Below the pieces are notes generated by a model. The model saw nothing but the letters and a program-made list of their open reading frames with translations. It was not told the origin of the DNA and ran no database searches. 64,000 nt of DNA from an uncultured Collinsella sp. Its GTDB lineage: Bacteria; Actinomycetota; Coriobacteriia; Coriobacteriales; Coriobacteriaceae. Within the stretch, counting starts at the first letter, position 1. Each line of letters begins with the position of its first letter. The stretch covers positions 1 to 64,000 of the forward strand of contig CABRHS010000007.1 in the NCBI GenBank assembly GCA_902470815.1. Reading direction: 5' to 3'. This document shows positions 27,697-36,549 of this stretch, piece by piece. A program made the position numbers and the translations under genes.

Positions 27697-29604
27697 ATGG
27701 AAATGGACGACCATAAGCGGCGGAGGAACCTGATTCTCTACGTGCTCATCGCCTTCGCTGTCTACTTGGTCCTCAGCAGCGTGCTGTTCCCCAATTTCAG
27801 GAACGGCGGGCTCGAGGTCCAAGACGTTACCTACTCTAAGCTCCTCAGCGACCTTGAGAAGAAGAAGGTCGAGGATATCAGCTACACCACGGATAACGCC
27901 GAGGCGCTCTACACGCTCAAGGGCGAGGAGGGCAAAGCCTACCGAACCACCACGATGCCCACCGACGTTGACCTCACCAATCGCATCGAGCAGGCTGGCG
28001 CCACGCTCAAGGTCACGATTCCCAAGCAGGATTCGGGCATGTGGACCTACCTGTTCATCACGGTCTTCGCGCCCATGCTCATCTTCTTCCTGCTGGGCTG
28101 GTGGCTCAACCGGCGCATGAAGAAGGCCATGGGTGACGACAACCCCTCCATGGATTTCTCCGGCGGCGGCTTTGGCGGTATCGGCGGGGGCAACCTTGGC
28201 AAGTCCGGCGCCCGTATCGTCGCCTCCAAGGACGTGGGCGTCACGTTCAAGGACGTGGCCGGCCAGGAGGAGGCCAAGGAGTCCCTCAAGGAGGTCGTCG
28301 ACTTCCTCGAGAACCCCAAGCGCTACGAGGAGATCGGCGCCAAGCTGCCTCGCGGTGCCCTGCTCGTGGGCCCTCCCGGCACCGGTAAGACCCTTCTCGC
28401 AAAGGCTGTCGCCGGCGAGGCGGGCGTCCCGTTCTTCTCCATCTCCGGTTCCGAGTTCGTCGAGATGTTCGTCGGTCGCGGCGCCGCCAAGGTGCGCGAC
28501 CTGTTCAAGCAGGCCAAGGAGAAAGCGCCCTGTATCGTGTTCATCGACGAGATCGACACTATCGGCAAGAAGCGCGATGGCGGCGGGTTCTCCGGCAACG
28601 ACGAGCGCGAGCAGACGCTGAACCAGCTCCTCACGGAGATGGACGGCTTCGACAACCAGAAGGGCATCGTCGTCCTCGCGGCCACCAACCGGCCCGACTC
28701 GCTCGACGCGGCCCTGCTGCGCCCCGGTCGCTTCGACCGCCGTGTCCCCGTCGAGCTGCCCGATCTCGCGGGCCGCAAGGCGATCCTCGAGCTCCATTCC
28801 AAAGACGTCAAGACCGAGCCCGGTATCGACTTGACCGCGATCGCCCGCGCCACGCCCGGTGCATCTGGTGCCGACCTCGCCAACATCATCAACGAGGGAG
28901 CGCTTCGCGCCGTCCGCTTGGGCCGCAAGCGCGCAACCCAGGAGGACTTCGAGGAGAGCGTCGAGGTGGTCATCGCCGGTCAGCAGCGCAAGTCCACGGT
29001 CCTGTCCGACCATGAGAAGCAGGTCGTGGCCTACCACGAGATCGGTCACGCCATCGTCGCCGCCCGGCAGAAGGGCTCCGCCCCGGTCACCAAGATCACC
29101 ATTGTGCCTCGCACGAGCGGCGCGCTCGGCTACACCATGCAGGTCGAGGAGGACGAGCGCTTCCTCACCACCAAGCAGGAGGTGCTGGACAAACTCGCCG
29201 TCTATTGCGGTGGCCGAGCCGCTGAGGAGCTGATCTTCGGGGAGATGACCACCGGCGCGGCGAACGACATCGAGCAGGCGACCAAGCTCGCCCGCAACAT
29301 GATCACGCGCTTCGGCATGTCCGATGAGTTCGGCATGATGGCCCTCGGTACGGTCCAGAACGCCTACCTCAACCAGGACACCTCGCTCACCTGCGCCCCC
29401 GGCACCGCCGAGCGCGTCGACGCCGCGGTTCTCAAGCTGATCTCCGAGGCCCATGAGCGCGCGCTGCAGATGCTCAAGGAGAACAAGTTCAAGCTCCACG
29501 AGCTTGCGCATTACCTGTATAAGAAGGAGACGATCACGGGCGACGAGTTCATGAGCCTGCTCACGAGGGAGAACCCCCTCATGCCCAAGACCACACAGGA
29601 TTAG
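27697..29604 (+). CDS. ftsH: ATP-dependent zinc metalloprotease FtsH
   Basis: A 635-residue membrane AAA protease. It has membrane helices at residues 11-31 and 116-136 flanking a small extracytoplasmic domain, Walker A GPPGTGKT at 225-232, the pore motif FVG at 258-260, Walker B VFIDEID and zinc-binding HEIGH at 447-451. It degrades unfolded membrane proteins and regulators. The pore region reads VGRGAAKVR, where most FtsH have VGVGASRVR; a minor variation. AGGAGG-like GGACGGAG lies before the ATG. A hairpin follows the stop. Confidence 0.96.
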   Translation: MEMDDHKRRRNLILYVLIAFAVYLVLSSVLFPNFRNGGLEVQDVTYSKLLSDLEKKKVEDISYTTDNAEALYTLKGEEGKAYRTTTMPTDVDLTNRIEQAGATLKVTIPKQDSGMWTYLFITVFAPMLIFFLLGWWLNRRMKKAMGDDNPSMDFSGGGFGGIGGGNLGKSGARIVASKDVGVTFKDVAGQEEAKESLKEVVDFLENPKRYEEIGAKLPRGALLVGPPGTGKTLLAKAVAGEAGVPFFSISGSEFVEMFVGRGAAKVRDLFKQAKEKAPCIVFIDEIDTIGKKRDGGGFSGNDEREQTLNQLLTEMDGFDNQKGIVVLAATNRPDSLDAALLRPGRFDRRVPVELPDLAGRKAILELHSKDVKTEPGIDLTAIARATPGASGADLANIINEGALRAVRLGRKRATQEDFEESVEVVIAGQQRKSTVLSDHEKQVVAYHEIGHAIVAARQKGSAPVTKITIVPRTSGALGYTMQVEEDERFLTTKQEVLDKLAVYCGGRAAEELIFGEMTTGAANDIEQATKLARNMITRFGMSDEFGMMALGTVQNAYLNQDTSLTCAPGTAERVDAAVLKLISEAHERALQMLKENKFKLHELAHYLYKKETITGDEFMSLLTRENPLMPKTTQD

Positions 29605-29632
29605 CTCCCCGTGTGAGTGCGAAAGAGAATCG

Positions 29633-29666
29633 GCGGCCCCGCCAGCATGACCTGCTGCGGGGCCGC
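29633..29666 (+). terminator. hairpin after ftsH
   Basis: A 9-bp GC stem (29633-29641 with 29658-29666) is extended by CAGC/GCTG around a 7-nt loop. It lies 28 nt past the ftsH stop. There is no U-tract, so it may act as a weak terminator or mRNA 3' protector. Confidence 0.4.
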
Positions 29667-29702
29667 TGCGCACCGCCCCTCCCGGGGCCTTGAAAGGAAG
29701 TT

Positions 29703-30596
29703 ATGGTAGAGACTACATCTGACCTGCGTTTCGCAGTGCTCATCGATGCCGATAACATCAGCGAGAAGTACATCAAGGTGATTCTTGATGAGATCTCGAA
29801 CGCCGGCGTGGCCACATATAAGAGGATCTACGGCGATTGGACGAGCCCGCGGCTCGCGAGCTGGAAGAGCTGCCTTCTCGACAACTCGATCATTCCCATG
29901 CAGCAGTACAGCTACACGTACGGCAAGAACGCCACCGACTCCGCGATGATCATTGACGCGATGGACATCCTGTACTCCGGTACCGTGGACGGCTTCGCCA
30001 TCGTCAGCTCCGACTCGGACTTCACGCGCCTCGTCGCGCGCCTGCGCGAGAGCGGAATGGTCGTATTGGGTATGGGCGAGCAGAAGACGCCCAAGCCGTT
30101 CATCTCCGCCTGCAATCAGTTCAAATATCTCGATCTTCTGTACGCTCAACGACAGGTCGAGGATTCCGAGGACGTCGCCCCCCAGGGCGATGAGGTCGAT
30201 GCCGTTGCCGGGAAGTCGCCGTCCCGCCGACGCAGGAGGCGCCCCGGCGATGCAGGCGGGACGCCCGACGGGCCTTGCTGCTGTGATGACCCCGATGACG
30301 AGCTTGACGCCGAGGTCGCGTTCGGCGAGATGAGCCGCGCGGACAAGCGGAGGCATCTGCGGGCGATCCGGTGCGCAATCAACACCGTGATCGACTCGTT
30401 CGCAGATGAGGATGGTTGGGTCTCGCTGGGTCAGCTCGGCGACCAGCTGTCCAAGCGGCTCCCCGACTTCGACGTCCGCAACTATGGGTACAAGCGGCTC
30501 CGACCCTTCCTCAAATCTCTCGGCGTCTACGAGTTCAACGAGCCCGATGGGGAGCAGGGGAAGCGTCAGATCTACCTTCGGCAACGCGAGGGCTGA
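29703..30596 (+). CDS. NYN (PIN-like) nuclease-fold protein with C-terminal OST-HTH/LOTUS domain
   Basis: A 297-residue protein. Residues 8-150 form a NYN domain with the acidic motifs LIDADNIS (Asp15, Asp17), TDSAM and SSDSDF that would bind a metal ion. A basic Arg/Gly-rich linker (150-215) leads to a winged-helix OST-HTH (LOTUS) domain at about 220-295, a fold that binds RNA. This LabA/DUF88-OST-HTH architecture suggests an RNA-binding ribonuclease or silencing-type factor; no bacterial member is well characterised. It is encoded alone between ftsH and rplS with GAAAGGAAG before the ATG. Confidence 0.8.
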   Translation: MVETTSDLRFAVLIDADNISEKYIKVILDEISNAGVATYKRIYGDWTSPRLASWKSCLLDNSIIPMQQYSYTYGKNATDSAMIIDAMDILYSGTVDGFAIVSSDSDFTRLVARLRESGMVVLGMGEQKTPKPFISACNQFKYLDLLYAQRQVEDSEDVAPQGDEVDAVAGKSPSRRRRRRPGDAGGTPDGPCCCDDPDDELDAEVAFGEMSRADKRRHLRAIRCAINTVIDSFADEDGWVSLGQLGDQLSKRLPDFDVRNYGYKRLRPFLKSLGVYEFNEPDGEQGKRQIYLRQREG

Positions 30597-30715
30597 TTTT
30601 TCCGTGATGTCGCCGCTTGGCCGCCTTGCGCGGCCTTTCGCGACCATCTTGCGTGACCGGCCTTCCGCTCTTGGATGCTCGGGTCGCTCATCACGTGGAG
30701 GACTTGCGGTTTTCC

Positions 30716-30756
30716 TTGGTGAATGGGCGTTTCTTGTGTATACTCTCAAACGTTTG
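30716..30756 (+). promoter_or_regulatory. promoter of rplS with CAAACGTTTG palindrome at the start site
   Basis: -35 TTGGTG (30716-30721), 17-nt spacer, -10 TATACT (30739-30744). The perfect palindrome CAAACGTTTG (30747-30756) covers the expected transcription start. The same 10-mer occurs at 3951-3960, between rpmB and its terminator. Confidence 0.65.
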
Positions 30757-30813
30757 TTCAACCTATGTGCCGGCGTACGCGTGCGGCACCTCTAGAAGAG
30801 TAAGGAATCTGTC

Positions 30814-31155
30814 ATGGATTACATCCGCGCAATCGAGCGTCAGCAGATCCGCGAGGACATGCCTCGCATTCTCGTCGGCGACAACGTCAAGGTGCACTAC
30901 CGCATCAAGGAGGGCGACCGCGAGCGCGTCCAGGTCTTCCAGGGCGACGTCATCCGTCTCCAGGGTGCCGGTTCCCGTGAGACCTTCACGGTTCGCAAGG
31001 TCTCCTACGGCGTGGGCGTCGAGCGCACCTTCCCGGTGCACTCCCCGAAGATCGCCAAGCTCGAGGTCGTGCGTCACGGTAAGGTCCGTCGCGCCAAGCT
31101 GTACTACCTGCGCGACAAGGTGGGCAAGGCCGCCCGCATCCCCGAGAAGCGCTAA
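30814..31155 (+). CDS. rplS: 50S ribosomal protein L19
   Basis: A 113-residue L19 with the conserved VQVFQGDVIRLQG and GVGVERTFPVHSP segments. It bridges the 30S and 50S subunits. In most bacteria it follows rpsP-rimM-trmD; here those genes are absent from the window and rplS has a separate promoter and terminator, so it is monocistronic. AAGAGTAAGGA precedes the ATG. Confidence 0.97.
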   Translation: MDYIRAIERQQIREDMPRILVGDNVKVHYRIKEGDRERVQVFQGDVIRLQGAGSRETFTVRKVSYGVGVERTFPVHSPKIAKLEVVRHGKVRRAKLYYLRDKVGKAARIPEKR

Positions 31156-31188
31156 GCTCCCCGAGGTTCACAGATCCGTACGGAAGGC

Positions 31189-31217
31189 GGGCCGCTCTTC
31201 GGGGCGGTCCGTTTTTC
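31189..31217 (+). terminator. Rho-independent terminator of rplS
   Basis: A 9-bp stem (31189-31197 with 31202-31210, two G-U pairs) is capped by a UUCG tetraloop and followed by GTTTTT. Confidence 0.93.
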
Positions 31218-31280
31218 TGTGCTCCGCCGCCCCTCGGGCACGCGGTGAAATCCTGAAGGCGATATGTACGGGAGGACCGT

Positions 31281-32069
31281 ATGGCGAACATGACCAGCTC
31301 CCAGTCGGCCGCGAAGGTCGCGGCGGAGCTTGCGAGCGCTGCGTACGATGAGGTGCCGGCGCTTGTCGACCGGTATGCCGATGACCCGCGTCTGCAAGTC
31401 CAGAAAGCCCGCGATCGCGCGATCCGCCGCCTTGAGAAGGAGCGTTGCGAGCACTTGAGGGTCGACGCGATGTACGAGGCCATGGTGGAGCTCGGCGGCG
31501 ATGGTGTCGTCCTCGGCGTCGACGAGGTGGGCAGGGGTTCGGTGGCCGGTCCGTTGACCGTCTGCGCGGTATGCCTTCCCAGCGAGCCCCGCATTTGGGG
31601 TCTGAATGATTCCAAGCAGCTCACGCCGGCGAAGCGTGAGATGCTCGCCGTGCGCATCGCGGAGTGCGCCAGGGCCATCGGCATGTGCCATATCTCTCCC
31701 GCCCGCATCGACGAGGTCGGCATGGCCCGCGCCCTGCGCGAGGCCGTCGCGGGCGCCGTGAAAGACACGGGCCTGGAGCCGGACTGCGTTCTCATGGATG
31801 GCAACCCCTTGGGTGCCGTCCCGAATGAGCGTGATGTGGTGAAGGGCGACGCGAAGGTAGCATGCATCGCGGCCGCCTCGATTGTGGCCAAGGTGACGCG
31901 AGACGAGCTCATGGTGGAGCTCGACGCCGAATATCCCGGCTATCATCTCGCCCAGTCCAAAGGCTATGCATCCGCCGAGCACATCCAGGCGATCAAGGAC
32001 CACGGGCTGAGTCCGGTTCACCGCGTGAGCTTTTGCGGAAACTTCCTGGAGACGGCGCGTCTCTTTTAA
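31281..32069 (+). CDS. rnhB: ribonuclease HII
   Basis: A 262-residue RNase HII. The catalytic motif GVDEVGRGSVAGP starts near residue 78, and further acidic residues lie in MDG and the C-terminal part. It removes ribonucleotides and RNA from RNA-DNA hybrids. The first about 70 residues form an extra helical segment found in Gram-positive RnhB proteins. GGGAGG lies upstream of the ATG. It follows the rplS terminator and ends in its own terminator. Confidence 0.94.
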   Translation: MANMTSSQSAAKVAAELASAAYDEVPALVDRYADDPRLQVQKARDRAIRRLEKERCEHLRVDAMYEAMVELGGDGVVLGVDEVGRGSVAGPLTVCAVCLPSEPRIWGLNDSKQLTPAKREMLAVRIAECARAIGMCHISPARIDEVGMARALREAVAGAVKDTGLEPDCVLMDGNPLGAVPNERDVVKGDAKVACIAAASIVAKVTRDELMVELDAEYPGYHLAQSKGYASAEHIQAIKDHGLSPVHRVSFCGNFLETARLF

Positions 32070-32082
32070 CCTCGCATTTGAT

Positions 32083-32108
32083 AGGGGCCCCACGGGGCCC
32101 CTTCTTCT
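32083..32108 (+). terminator. terminator of rnhB
   Basis: Stem AGGGGCC / GGCCCCT (32083-32089 with 32096-32102) with a 6-nt loop, followed by TCTTCTT. The rest of the gap to yraN (32109-32234) holds no gene I can support. Confidence 0.75.
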
Positions 32109-32234
32109 TGCAGGGGTTCTTCGGTGCTTGTCGGGAAGGCGTCAGGGTCGTGCTCGGATATTGCCCGCGCCGCCCGGACGCTCGTCACACCCCTCGCTCC
32201 ATACTCCCATCGTCATTTGGCGAAGGGAGCTGCA

Positions 32235-32708
32235 GTGGGAACCGACAGGAACAGGGATCGTGCGCGGGAGATCGTCGACAAATTGATGACTGGAGATGCA
32301 GGGGCCATATGCGGAGCGGCTGCGGGCGAGGTCTCCTGCAAGGTGCTCGGATCGGTGGGCGAGGAGCTCGCCTCGCGGTACCTTGAGTATCGGGGGTATC
32401 GGATTGTGGACCGAAATTACCGATGCCCCGAGGGAGAGGCAGACCTTGTCGCCCGCGATCCGGGCTCAGGCGAGGTCGTCCTCGTCGAGGTGAAGACCAG
32501 GAGGTCGCGCGCGGACGCCGTGTTTCCGGAGGAGGCCGTGACGCTCGCTAAGCAGAGACGCTATCGCAAGATCGCATGCCGGTATGCAGCGGACCACGCG
32601 CGCTGTCCCGCCATTCGTTTTGATGTCATCGCCGTTTCTCTCTCGTCATCGTGCATGGGTCAGATTCGCCATTTGCGCGGAGCTTTCGATTGGGAGGTGG
32701 ACCTATGA
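32235..32708 (+). CDS. yraN: UPF0102 protein YraN
   Basis: A 157-residue restriction-endonuclease-fold protein. GEELASRYLEYRGYRIVDRN and the nuclease-like EADLVARD...VLVEVKTRRS pattern are diagnostic of UPF0102. The function is unknown, with genetic links to DNA processing and competence. The GTG at 32235 follows AAGGGAG; a GTG at 32124 gives a longer, unconserved N-terminus. The stop overlaps the comM start (ATGA). rnhB-yraN-comM-dprA is a recurrent gene order. Confidence 0.88.
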   Translation: MGTDRNRDRAREIVDKLMTGDAGAICGAAAGEVSCKVLGSVGEELASRYLEYRGYRIVDRNYRCPEGEADLVARDPGSGEVVLVEVKTRRSRADAVFPEEAVTLAKQRRYRKIACRYAADHARCPAIRFDVIAVSLSSSCMGQIRHLRGAFDWEVDL

Positions 32709-34225
32709 GCGCCGCTTCCCGCACGTACGCGGTCCACGCCGCATGCATCAGGGGCGTCGAGGCGTTCGACGTCACGGTGGAGATCTCTGAATCGGGCTCC
32801 ATCCCGGGCCTGACGATCGTGGGTATGGCGGACGCGGCAGTCATGGAAGCCCGAAGCAGGATCCGCTGCGCACTGCGCTCAAGCGGGTTCGAAGTTCCGC
32901 GGACGTCACTCACGGTGAGTCTCGCCCCTGGGGATATCAGGAAGACCGGCTCCGGACTCGACCTTCCCATCGCCGTGGCGATACTCGCCCTGTCGGGGCA
33001 GATTCCTCGAACGGGACTCGGAGAGTGCCTGTTTGCGGGCGAGCTCGCGCTGGACGGTTCCGTCGCGGCCGTGAGGGGTGAGGTCGCGTATCGGCTTCTC
33101 GCCCGCGATGAGGGCTTGAGGTATGTGGGCGGAGCCGGAGGCGACGGCGCCGCTCTGGTTGAAGAGGCCGCGTGGTATGTCGACAGGCTCGATCGGTTGC
33201 GCTTCGGGGTGAGGGCCGGTGCCTGCGAACGCGTTCCCGCCGACGTGCCGCGTGGATCGGGCGTGGCGTTGGATTATGGCGACGTGATGGGTCAGGAGGT
33301 CGCCAAGCGCGGCATCGTGGTCGCTGCCGCCGGAGGCCTCGGCATGATGATGGTTGGCGCCCCGGGCTCTGGAAAGACCATGCTCGCCAAGCGGATGCCG
33401 GGGATTCTTCCGCCCATAGATGAGCACGAGCTGCAAGAGGCGCTCTGCATCCATTCGGTCGCGGGGGAGCCGATAGAGGGCTTGCTGCGCGGAGAAAGGC
33501 CGTTCCGAGCGCCGCATCACAGCGTCTCCGCCGCTGGGCTCGTCGGCGGGGGGCGACCCGTCCGCCCGGGTGAGATCAGCCTGGCGCATGGCGGCATATT
33601 GTACTTGGACGAACTGGGGGAGTTCGCTGCGGGGACGCTCCAGCTCCTGCGTCAACCCTTGGAAGACGGAGTCGTGAGGCTGGTGAGGGTCGACGGGGCC
33701 TATGCGTTTCCCGCGCGCTTTCAGCTTATCGCCGCGAGCAACCCTTGCCCTTGTGGTTACTTGGGCGACCGGGAGGTCCCATGCCGTTGCTCGGATTCCG
33801 CCGTTGAGCGTTACCAGGCAAAGCTGGGTGGCCCGTTGGCCGATCGCATCGACATCGTCATGCACGTTTCCAGACCCGACCCCGATTTGATCGTGAAGGG
33901 CGCGGAGGGCCTCGCGACAGAGCAGATGAGGACCCAGGTGGAGCGCGGACGAGCATTCCGCGCTTGGCGGGAGTCCCGTTCCGGCTTTGTGACCGCTGGG
34001 CCGACCCATGCCTCCTTGGAATCGGCCGTGAGTGCATTCGGGCTCGACGAGGACGCGACGGCCGTGTTGCTTGACGCCTCACGGGTGCGTCGGCTTACGG
34101 GAAGGGGCATTGTCAGGTTGTGCCGCATCGCGCGGACCGTTGCCGATCTTGACGAATCCGAATATGTGGGGGCGCGGCACGTCCTCGAGGGTTCGCAGCT
34201 GCAGGGGAGGAGGGGCCTTGACTGA
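32705..34225 (+). CDS. comM: YifB/ComM-family Mg chelatase-like AAA+ ATPase
   Basis: A 506-residue protein with an N-terminal Lon-substrate-like domain (residues 1-180), a Mg-chelatase AAA core with Walker A GAPGSGKT near residue 217, and a C-terminal Mg-chelatase domain. ComM is a hexameric helicase that promotes branch migration during integration of transformed DNA. The ATG overlaps yraN, and GGGAGGTGG precedes it. dprA, another transformation gene, starts inside the last codons, so the pair is coupled. Confidence 0.93.
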   Translation: MSAASRTYAVHAACIRGVEAFDVTVEISESGSIPGLTIVGMADAAVMEARSRIRCALRSSGFEVPRTSLTVSLAPGDIRKTGSGLDLPIAVAILALSGQIPRTGLGECLFAGELALDGSVAAVRGEVAYRLLARDEGLRYVGGAGGDGAALVEEAAWYVDRLDRLRFGVRAGACERVPADVPRGSGVALDYGDVMGQEVAKRGIVVAAAGGLGMMMVGAPGSGKTMLAKRMPGILPPIDEHELQEALCIHSVAGEPIEGLLRGERPFRAPHHSVSAAGLVGGGRPVRPGEISLAHGGILYLDELGEFAAGTLQLLRQPLEDGVVRLVRVDGAYAFPARFQLIAASNPCPCGYLGDREVPCRCSDSAVERYQAKLGGPLADRIDIVMHVSRPDPDLIVKGAEGLATEQMRTQVERGRAFRAWRESRSGFVTAGPTHASLESAVSAFGLDEDATAVLLDASRVRRLTGRGIVRLCRIARTVADLDESEYVGARHVLEGSQLQGRRGLD

Positions 34226-35144
34226 GCGCGAGGACCGCTTTGAGATTCGCTTGGGGGAGCGCGGGTACCCGGGCTCGGTAGCCGAACTGCCCGATGCGCC
34301 GCGCGTCTTGTATGTGCGCGGCGCCCCCGAGACCCTGGAGGACCGGTCGATCTCGATCATCGGCTCGCGTCGCGCGACGCCGTACGGGCTCGCCGTCTCG
34401 GAGCTGGCCGCAAGGCTCGCTGTCGAGTCGGGCATCACCGTCGTTTCCGGCGGGGCCCGGGGATGCGATCAGGCGGCGGGCCGGGCGGCGCTCGATGCGG
34501 GCGGGCGGCATGTCATCGTCTTGGGAACCGGTGCGGACGTCGTTTACCCCGCGAGCGCACGCCGACTCGTCGAGGACGCGCTCGATCGAGGGGGATGCGT
34601 GGTCTCGCTCGAGCCCTGGGGGACGCCTCCGCAGCGATGGGCATTCCCGAAGCGCAACAGGGTGATCGCCTCGCTATCGGATGCGACGTTCGTCGCCGAG
34701 GCGGGGATGCCGTCGGGGACCTTTTCCACGGCGGAGACCGCGAATGCTCTGGGCAGGGAGCTCATCGCGGTTCCCGGGTCGATCTTCGCCCCCGAATCGC
34801 GAGGTACCAACTACCTTATTGCGAACGGGGCCTGCTGCATCGGGGATGAGGAGGCTCTGGAGGTCGCGTTATCGCGCATCTACGGGACGCTGCGTTTCAA
34901 TAGGGGCCACGCCGGTGGTGTCGGGGGCCTTGACCGTGACGGGCGCGCCGTCCTGGGCATGCTCGTGGCGTGCCCCATGCGCGCGGAGGATATAGCCGCG
35001 CGGATGCGCATCGACGGGGCGGCGTGCATGGCGCTGTTGAGCCGCCTGGAAATCGCCGGGGTCGTGTCTCGCATGCCCGACGGCAGGATATCACCGTCCA
35101 AGTCGGCCCTTCACGCGCTCACGAGCTTGGGGCACAATGGTTGA
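34218..35144 (+). CDS. dprA: DNA processing protein DprA
   Basis: A 308-residue DprA. The Rossmann-like core has IIGSRRATPYG (near residue 46), VVSGGARGCDQAAGRAAL (near 75) and FPKRNRVIASLSD (near 141), the ssDNA-binding motifs. A short C-terminal winged helix covers about 240-305. DprA loads RecA on incoming single-stranded DNA. The likely start is TTG 34218, placed 4-5 nt after GGAGGAGG, overlapping comM by 8 nt. A longer open frame upstream lies inside comM and is rejected. The presence of comM and dprA hints at, but does not prove, competence. Confidence 0.93.
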   Translation: MTEREDRFEIRLGERGYPGSVAELPDAPRVLYVRGAPETLEDRSISIIGSRRATPYGLAVSELAARLAVESGITVVSGGARGCDQAAGRAALDAGGRHVIVLGTGADVVYPASARRLVEDALDRGGCVVSLEPWGTPPQRWAFPKRNRVIASLSDATFVAEAGMPSGTFSTAETANALGRELIAVPGSIFAPESRGTNYLIANGACCIGDEEALEVALSRIYGTLRFNRGHAGGVGGLDRDGRAVLGMLVACPMRAEDIAARMRIDGAACMALLSRLEIAGVVSRMPDGRISPSKSALHALTSLGHNG

Positions 35145-35170
35145 GTCAGTTCGAATGTGAGGAGACCTGC

Positions 35171-36505
35171 ATGACCGATGAGCGAGTGACCGTTGTGGGC
35201 GGAGGGCTGGCGGGCTGCGAGTGCGCCTGCCAGCTCGCCGATCGAGGAGTGCGGGTTCTTCTGCGCGAGATGCGCCCCGAGGCGTCCTCGCCGGCGCACC
35301 GGACCTCCGGGCTCGCCGAGCTCGTCTGCTCGAACTCCCTCAAATCCACGCGCATCGACTCTGCCGCCGGCTTGCTCAAAGAGGAGCTCAGACGCATGGG
35401 ATCGGTGCTGCTCGATTGCGCGGAGCGGGCCGCTGTCCCAGCCGGCGGCGCGTTGGCCGTCGATCGCGACCTGTTCTCACGCCATGTGGAGGAGGCGATT
35501 GCGTCTCGACCGGGTATCGAGGTGGTGCGCGGGGAGGTGACGTCCATCCCCGACGGCCCGTGTGTCATCGCGGCGGGACCCCTGTGTTCGCCGGCGCTTT
35601 CCCAGGCCGTCCTCGATCTCGTTGGTGGAGACTCCCTTTCGTTTTTCGACGCGGCGGCGCCCATCGTGGACGCATCCACCATCGACAGGTCCGTTGTCTT
35701 CTCCCAGTCGCGTTACGGAGAGGGGGACGAGGGCGATTACCTGAACGCCCCGTTCGATAAAGATGAGTACGACGCCTTCATCGAGGCGCTCGTCGGCGCC
35801 GATCGCGTCATCCTCAAGGATTTCGAGCGACGCGAGCTGTTCCAGGCGTGCCAACCTGCGGAGGAGGTCGCGCGCACCGGGCATGACGCGATCCGCTTCG
35901 GCGCCATGAAGCCGGTCGGACTCACCGACCCGCGGACGGGCAGGCGCCCGTGGGCGGCCGTCCAGCTTCGCGCGGAAAACGTCGACCGCACCGCGTACAA
36001 TCTCGTGGGTTTTCAGACGAACCTCACGTTCGGCGAGCAGAAGCGCGTGTTTCGCATGATTCCCGGCCTTGAGTCGGCAGAGTTCTTCAGGTACGGCGTG
36101 ATGCATCGCAACACGTTCGTCGATGCCCCGCACGTGCTCGATTCCACGTTCGCCGTCCCCGGCACGCGCGTGCGCCTGGCAGGTCAGATAACCGGCACGG
36201 AGGGTTATACCGAGGCCATTGCCTCCGGACTGCTCGCGGCGCTCAACACGTACGCCGATCTTTCGGGCGCTCCGAGCGTCTCGCTACCCGGAACCGGGGC
36301 GCTCGGGTCGCTCGTGGCGTACGCCACGGACCCGCGCTGCGCCGACTACCAGCCCATGCACGTCAACTTCGGCGTTGTCCCCCCGCTGGACGACGGCAAG
36401 CGGCGCAGCAAGCGCGACCGTTACGCCGCGTATGCGGAGCGCGCCCTGTCCGACCTCGACGTGTACCTGGCTCAGCGCGCCGACCTGTTTCCGGGTCGCG
36501 CCTAA
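35171..36505 (+). CDS. trmFO: folate-dependent tRNA (uracil-54-C5)-methyltransferase TrmFO
   Basis: A 444-residue flavoprotein. It has the N-terminal FAD-binding VVGGGLAGCECA, the conserved EMRP motif and LVCSNSLKS near residue 55. TrmFO uses methylenetetrahydrofolate and FADH2 to make ribothymidine at position 54 of tRNAs; it replaces the SAM enzyme TrmA in many Gram-positives. Folate recycling genes thyA and folA are 10 kb upstream. The ATG at 35171 follows GAGGAGAC. The trmFO-xerC order is as in Bacillus. Confidence 0.95.
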   Translation: MTDERVTVVGGGLAGCECACQLADRGVRVLLREMRPEASSPAHRTSGLAELVCSNSLKSTRIDSAAGLLKEELRRMGSVLLDCAERAAVPAGGALAVDRDLFSRHVEEAIASRPGIEVVRGEVTSIPDGPCVIAAGPLCSPALSQAVLDLVGGDSLSFFDAAAPIVDASTIDRSVVFSQSRYGEGDEGDYLNAPFDKDEYDAFIEALVGADRVILKDFERRELFQACQPAEEVARTGHDAIRFGAMKPVGLTDPRTGRRPWAAVQLRAENVDRTAYNLVGFQTNLTFGEQKRVFRMIPGLESAEFFRYGVMHRNTFVDAPHVLDSTFAVPGTRVRLAGQITGTEGYTEAIASGLLAALNTYADLSGAPSVSLPGTGALGSLVAYATDPRCADYQPMHVNFGVVPPLDDGKRRSKRDRYAAYAERALSDLDVYLAQRADLFPGRA

Positions 36506-36506
36506 G

Positions 36507-36523
36507 ACGGCCGCGGCGGCCGT
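36507..36523 (+). other. short GC hairpin between trmFO and xerC
   Basis: ACGGCCG (36507-36513) and CGGCCGT (36517-36523) pair around a CGG loop, 2 nt after the trmFO stop. There is no U-tract, so it is not a convincing terminator. Confidence 0.35.
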
Positions 36524-36549
36524 GTGTGCGTGAGGGATGTGATCGGCAT

